Source: Gammaproteobacteria bacterium
Lineage (GTDB): Bacteria > Pseudomonadota > Gammaproteobacteria > Enterobacterales > Kangiellaceae
Direction of reading: 5' to 3'
Assembly: GCA_029880585.1 (NCBI GenBank)
Contig: JAOUOC010000003.1
Coordinates: forward strand, 1 to 43,758
DNA length: 43,758 bases
Under the pieces are notes generated by a model. The model saw only the letters and a list, made by a program, of their open reading frames with translations. It did not search any database and was not told the DNA's origin. This document shows, piece by piece, positions 39,572 to 43,758 of this stretch; positions within the stretch are counted from its first letter, which is position 1, and each line of letters begins with the position of its first letter. Made by a program: the position numbers and the translations under genes.

Positions 39572-41452
39572 ATGGCAGACAAATCACCGCCGCAAGAGCA
39601 AAATCCTGCGCCAGCGTCACAACAATCACAATTAAAATTGCTTATCACTCGTGGTAAAGAGCAAGGCTTTTTGACTTATTCAGAAGTTAATGATCATTTA
39701 CCACCTGATATTGTTGATCCTGAGCAAATCGAAGACATTATTGCCATCATCAATGATATGGGCGTTCAGGTTTTTGAAACTGCACCGGAAGCTGATGCCT
39801 TATTAATGAGTGATAATTCAGCGACTGATGATGAGGCAGCTGAAGAAGCTGCGGCTGCACTCGCGAACGTTGATAGCGACTTTGGTCGTACAACCGATCC
39901 TGTTCGTATGTACATGCGTGAAATGGGGACGGTTGAGCTATTAACCCGTGAAGGCGAAATTGATATTGCCAAAAGAATTGAAGAAGGTATCAAGCAGGTA
40001 CTGGATTCCATTGCCGAATACCCTGAGACTGTTTCTCGTTTGTTAGATGAGTATGATCGCTATCAGGCAGATGAAATCAGGTTGACCGATATTATTACCG
40101 GTTTTGCCTCAAATGAAGAAGAAGCAGCTTCTGCTGCAGCTCACGTTGGTTCTGAACTGCCAGCAGAAGAGCTTGAAGATGAAGATTCTGATGTGGAATC
40201 TGATGATTTTGATGATGCCGATGATGATGCCGCCGCTACTGGCCCCGATCCTGAAATGGCAGCTGAAATTTTCTCTAGCTTGCGTAAATGTCATGAAAAG
40301 GCAATTTCCGCAATAGGTAAGTATGGCCGCAACCATAAAAATGCGATTCAAAAAATTGAAGAAATGAAAGAGCATTTCCTTCAATTAAGACTTTTACCAA
40401 AAATGTTTGACAGTCTTTGTGAAAGAATGCGTAAGCGTATGGCGACGATTAAAACGCAGGAAAGACTGATCATGCGTTTGGCAACTGAAACCGCCAAAAT
40501 GCCTCGTAAACTTTTTATTAAAAGTTTTCCAAAAAATGAGGTCAATACCAAGTGGATAGATACCTTTTTATCTGAAGAATCTGACTTTAGAGATCGTTTG
40601 GAAGAAGTGGCAGAAGATATTATTCGTGCGCAAACCAAAATTGCGAAAGTAGAGCAGGAAAGCAGCCTGACTATTCTGGAAATTAAAGAAACCAATCGCA
40701 AAATGTCGATCGGTGAAGCCAAAGCTCGTTTGGCCAAGAAAGAAATGGTTGAAGCGAACTTGAGACTTGTAATTTCTATCGCCAAAAAATATACCAATCG
40801 CGGGTTACAATTCCTTGATCTGATTCAGGAAGGTAATATCGGTTTGATGAAAGCGGTTGATAAATTTGAATACCGTCGTGGTTACAAGTTTTCGACTTAT
40901 GCCACCTGGTGGATCAGACAGGCAATTACCAGATCGATTGCTGATCAGGCACGAACCATTCGTATTCCGGTTCATATGATTGAAACGATTAACAAGCTGA
41001 ATCGTATTTCTCGTCAAATGCTGCAGGAAATGGGCAGAGAGCCTCAGCCGGAAGAATTGGCTGAAAGAATGGAAATGCCTGAAGACAAAATTCGTAAAGT
41101 TTTAAAAATTGCCAAAGAGCCAATTTCTATGGAAACGCCTATTGGTGATGATGAAGATTCATATTTGGGTGATTTCATCGAAGATACCAATCAGGATTCT
41201 CCGATTGATTCTGCGACTTCAGAAAGCCTGAAAGAAGCCACTAAAATGGTATTGTCCGGCTTAACTGCCAGAGAAGCTAAAGTTCTGAGAATGCGTTTTG
41301 GTATTGATATGAATACTGATCATACGTTGGAAGAAGTAGGAAAACAGTTTGATGTTACTCGTGAGCGTATTCGTCAGATTGAAGCAAAAGCTTTAAGAAA
41401 ATTACGTCATCCAACTCGCTCAGACCAATTACGTAGTTTCCTGGATGAATGA
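39572..41452 (+). CDS. rpoD: RNA polymerase sigma factor RpoD (sigma-70)
   Basis: [73 protein letters not shown] and C-terminal [46 protein letters not shown] at 39572 preferred over the TTG at 39545. Confidence 0.98.
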   Translation: MADKSPPQEQNPAPASQQSQLKLLITRGKEQGFLTYSEVNDHLPPDIVDPEQIEDIIAIINDMGVQVFETAPEADALLMSDNSATDDEAAEEAAAALANVDSDFGRTTDPVRMYMREMGTVELLTREGEIDIAKRIEEGIKQVLDSIAEYPETVSRLLDEYDRYQADEIRLTDIITGFASNEEEAASAAAHVGSELPAEELEDEDSDVESDDFDDADDDAAATGPDPEMAAEIFSSLRKCHEKAISAIGKYGRNHKNAIQKIEEMKEHFLQLRLLPKMFDSLCERMRKRMATIKTQERLIMRLATETAKMPRKLFIKSFPKNEVNTKWIDTFLSEESDFRDRLEEVAEDIIRAQTKIAKVEQESSLTILEIKETNRKMSIGEAKARLAKKEMVEANLRLVISIAKKYTNRGLQFLDLIQEGNIGLMKAVDKFEYRRGYKFSTYATWWIRQAITRSIADQARTIRIPVHMIETINKLNRISRQMLQEMGREPQPEELAERMEMPEDKIRKVLKIAKEPISMETPIGDDEDSYLGDFIEDTNQDSPIDSATSESLKEATKMVLSGLTAREAKVLRMRFGIDMNTDHTLEEVGKQFDVTRERIRQIEAKALRKLRHPTRSDQLRSFLDE

Positions 41453-41477
41453 TTTTAGATAGTTTATTCTAAATGAA

Positions 41478-41506
41478 GAAAAAGAGCCTTATGGCTCTTT
41501 TTTGTT
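41478..41506 (+). terminator. Rho-independent terminator downstream of rpoD
   Basis: AAAGAGCC-TTAT-GGCTCTTT perfect stem followed by TTTTGTTTT. Confidence 0.88.
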
Positions 41507-41527
41507 TTACCGACACTTCCCTTAAAA

Positions 41528-43758
41528 TCATACACTTTTTATTACGCTACCTTTTACCATTAAATCAGTAAATACAGACTCCTCGAGTGGATGCGAAAAA
41601 TAATATCCCTGACAATATTTACATCCTGCACGCTCAAGCCAGTCAAGTTGTTCTGCGCTTTCTACACCTTCAGCTACAGTTTCCAGATCCAGTGCATCGG
41701 TTAGTGCCAAAACTGCCTTTGCTATTGCTTCGTCTTCCTTTTCCTTTCCAAGTCCATCAACAAAACTTTTGTCAATCTTTAGTTCTGATAACGGTAAATG
41801 TTTTAGATAACTCAATGACGAATAACCCGTGCCAAAATCATCTACAGCCACACGAATTCCAGCTTGTGCAAGTAATTCAAGATTAGCAACAACCACATCA
41901 CTATGTTCAAGTAGGGCAACTTCGGTAATTTCCACCTGTATCAAATGACTTGAGACATGGTGTTCACCTAATAAATGAATTAATTCCTCAGCAAATGAAG
42001 CCTCTCGCAAACAGCGAGGTGAAACATTAATCGCAATAGTCGGCACATTTATTCCCAGAGCGAGCCATTTTGCTATCTGAGTAATCAACAGTCGTCTGCC
42101 TAAACGATCACCTTCAACAATTTGACCACTTGCCTCGGCAATTGGAATAAATTCATCAGGAGGCACTTCGCCCAATTCAGGGTCATGCCAACGCATTAAA
42201 GCTTCAGCACCAATCATCGGATAACCCTCAGTAAGTTTTACCTTAGGCTGAAACACTAATCGTAATCGCTCTTCCTTTAGAGCTTTTCGTAGAGCGTTCT
42301 CCAATTTTGTTCGTTTAATTAACTTGTCGCGCAGATCTGGAATAAAGAACTCAACCCGATTGCGCCCTCGTTCCTTGGCTCTATACATTGCTGTGTCAGC
42401 AGACTTGATTAGCCCTGCCGCATCTTCTCCATCCTCGGGATAAAAGGCAACGCCTACACTGGCGGTAATGAACAGGGAATGTCCTTTCACGTCAAATGGA
42501 TTAAGCAAGCTTTGCTGTATTCTTGAAGCCACCTCATCTGCAGTTGTGGTGGTACAATCCGAGACTATGGCAGTAAATTCGTCTCCGCCCATTCGTGCCA
42601 CAGTGTCAATATCCCGAACTGCAACTCGAAAACGATCAGCTGTCATCTGCAATAAAGTATCACCAATATCATGCCCCAGCGTATCGTTAATTGTCTTGAA
42701 GTTATCCAAATCAATAAACATAAGTGCAAGCCGAGATTTACGACGGCGCATTTGATCGAGCGCATGCATTAGGCGGTCATGAAACAACGCTCGATTAGGC
42801 AATTGGGTCAGAATGTCATGGGTCGCTAAAAACTCCACCTTACGTTGTGAACTTTTTAGTTGAGTGATATCAGAGTACACGGCAACGTAATGTGCAATCT
42901 GGCCTCGGTCATCATCAACCTGTGTAATGGTCAACCATGCCGGATGGATGTCTCCATTCTTATGGCGATCCCAGATTTCACCTTGCCAGAATCCCTGTTC
43001 AGAAAGGGATTCCCTCATCTGAAGGTAAAACTCTCGACTGTGTCGTCCAGAATTCAAAATACTAACAGGCTGCCCTATCAACTCAGCGGCCTGATATCCA
43101 AATAGATCGCAAAATGCCATATTTACGGTTTGAATCACATCGTCTGGCCCTGCTACCATGATTGCTTCACCAGACTGATCAAAGATGCGAGCAGTTACAC
43201 GCATTTGATTCTCAGCCATCATGAGCGGGGTAATGTCTTCAGTAAACATGACAGCGCCACCCACACAATCACTTGCATCAAACCATGGGCGGATCTCCCA
43301 ACGCAACCAATTCGCTTCCCCTTCAGGGCGAACCATTTTATCAACTTCCTTACGTATTACCTCACCATTTAGTGCTCGACGAAAAATCCCTTTCCATTCT
43401 TTGCGAGTCTCTGGAAAAATTTCGAAATGGGAACGACCAATAATCTCCTGTTTGCCAATTTTGTAATATTCGATCCAACGACGACTCACAGCAATGTATC
43501 GCATATCAGTATCAAACATCGCAAGAGCCACTGGCGCATTACTCATAAATAATTCCAGTTTTTCCTGACTTTCCTGAATAACCTGTTCGGCTAGTTTTCG
43601 CTCTGTTATATCCTGAAATGTACCCAAAACTTTAACCACTTCTTCGTCAATCAATATCCCTTTTCCAATGGCTCTAACCCAGATACAGTTCTTTTTAGCG
43701 GTAATTAGCTGCATTTCGAGATCGAATGACTCACCTGAGGCAGAGGCTTTCTCAAATG
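41528..43758 (-). CDS. PAS-GGDEF-EAL signalling protein (partial, 5' end outside window)
   Basis: PAS segments ending in QDITERK, TEDITPLM and YSDITQLK; ARMGGDEFTAIV with RDID five residues upstream; GAEALMRWHDP (EAL) and VAVDDFGTGYSSLSYLKHLPLSELKIDKSF. The frame stays open to 43758 (FEKASASGESFDLEMQLITAKK). Confidence 0.93.
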   Translation of the reverse strand, partial: FEKASASGESFDLEMQLITAKKNCIWVRAIGKGILIDEEVVKVLGTFQDITERKLAEQVIQESQEKLELFMSNAPVALAMFDTDMRYIAVSRRWIEYYKIGKQEIIGRSHFEIFPETRKEWKGIFRRALNGEVIRKEVDKMVRPEGEANWLRWEIRPWFDASDCVGGAVMFTEDITPLMMAENQMRVTARIFDQSGEAIMVAGPDDVIQTVNMAFCDLFGYQAAELIGQPVSILNSGRHSREFYLQMRESLSEQGFWQGEIWDRHKNGDIHPAWLTITQVDDDRGQIAHYVAVYSDITQLKSSQRKVEFLATHDILTQLPNRALFHDRLMHALDQMRRRKSRLALMFIDLDNFKTINDTLGHDIGDTLLQMTADRFRVAVRDIDTVARMGGDEFTAIVSDCTTTTADEVASRIQQSLLNPFDVKGHSLFITASVGVAFYPEDGEDAAGLIKSADTAMYRAKERGRNRVEFFIPDLRDKLIKRTKLENALRKALKEERLRLVFQPKVKLTEGYPMIGAEALMRWHDPELGEVPPDEFIPIAEASGQIVEGDRLGRRLLITQIAKWLALGINVPTIAINVSPRCLREASFAEELIHLLGEHHVSSHLIQVEITEVALLEHSDVVVANLELLAQAGIRVAVDDFGTGYSSLSYLKHLPLSELKIDKSFVDGLGKEKEDEAIAKAVLALTDALDLETVAEGVESAEQLDWLERAGCKYCQGYYFSHPLEESVFTDLMVKGSVIKSV

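Noticed and set aside
40182-40260. Acidic low-complexity stretch in RpoD ([24 protein letters not shown]) as an unusual insertion
   Set aside because: Falls in the variable non-conserved region of sigma-70, where acidic stretches are common.
40381-40797. 138-aa ORF antisense to rpoD
   Set aside because: Ser/Ile/Leu-rich shadow ORF opposite conserved rpoD coding sequence.

Overview
This is a gene-dense chromosomal window from what looks like a low-to-moderate GC gammaproteobacterium. The lineage guess rests on gene content and synteny only. Most of it is housekeeping sequence:
- glnE (partial), lemA plus an M48 peptidase, rsmF, putA, CYTH/CHAD, thpR, an OPT transporter, ung, gluQRS-dksA, HIT-mrcB-gspB-gspA, and cca.
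- uppP, a MidA-like methyltransferase, yaiI, a pteridine reductase, folK, folB, plsY and tsaD.
- The macromolecular-synthesis block rpsU-yqeY-dnaG-rpoD.
- A PAS-GGDEF-EAL protein that runs off the right edge.

The best candidate for an unusual system is an AT-rich two-gene cassette at about 30550-32270 (minus strand). It encodes a DUF488-family protein with an N-terminal SocA/Panacea-like region and a partner that looks like a dual-OB-type protein. It lies between midA and yaiI.

Other points worth checking are a perfect 7-bp x5 tandem repeat between convergent folate genes, a frameshifted DUF4440-like gene, an isolated gspAB pair in an apparent operon with PBP1b, an orphan formyltransferase, and a dispersed-type inverted repeat. 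I saw no rRNA, tRNA, CRISPR array, IS element or prophage. All product calls come from reading protein motifs by eye; no database search was run.
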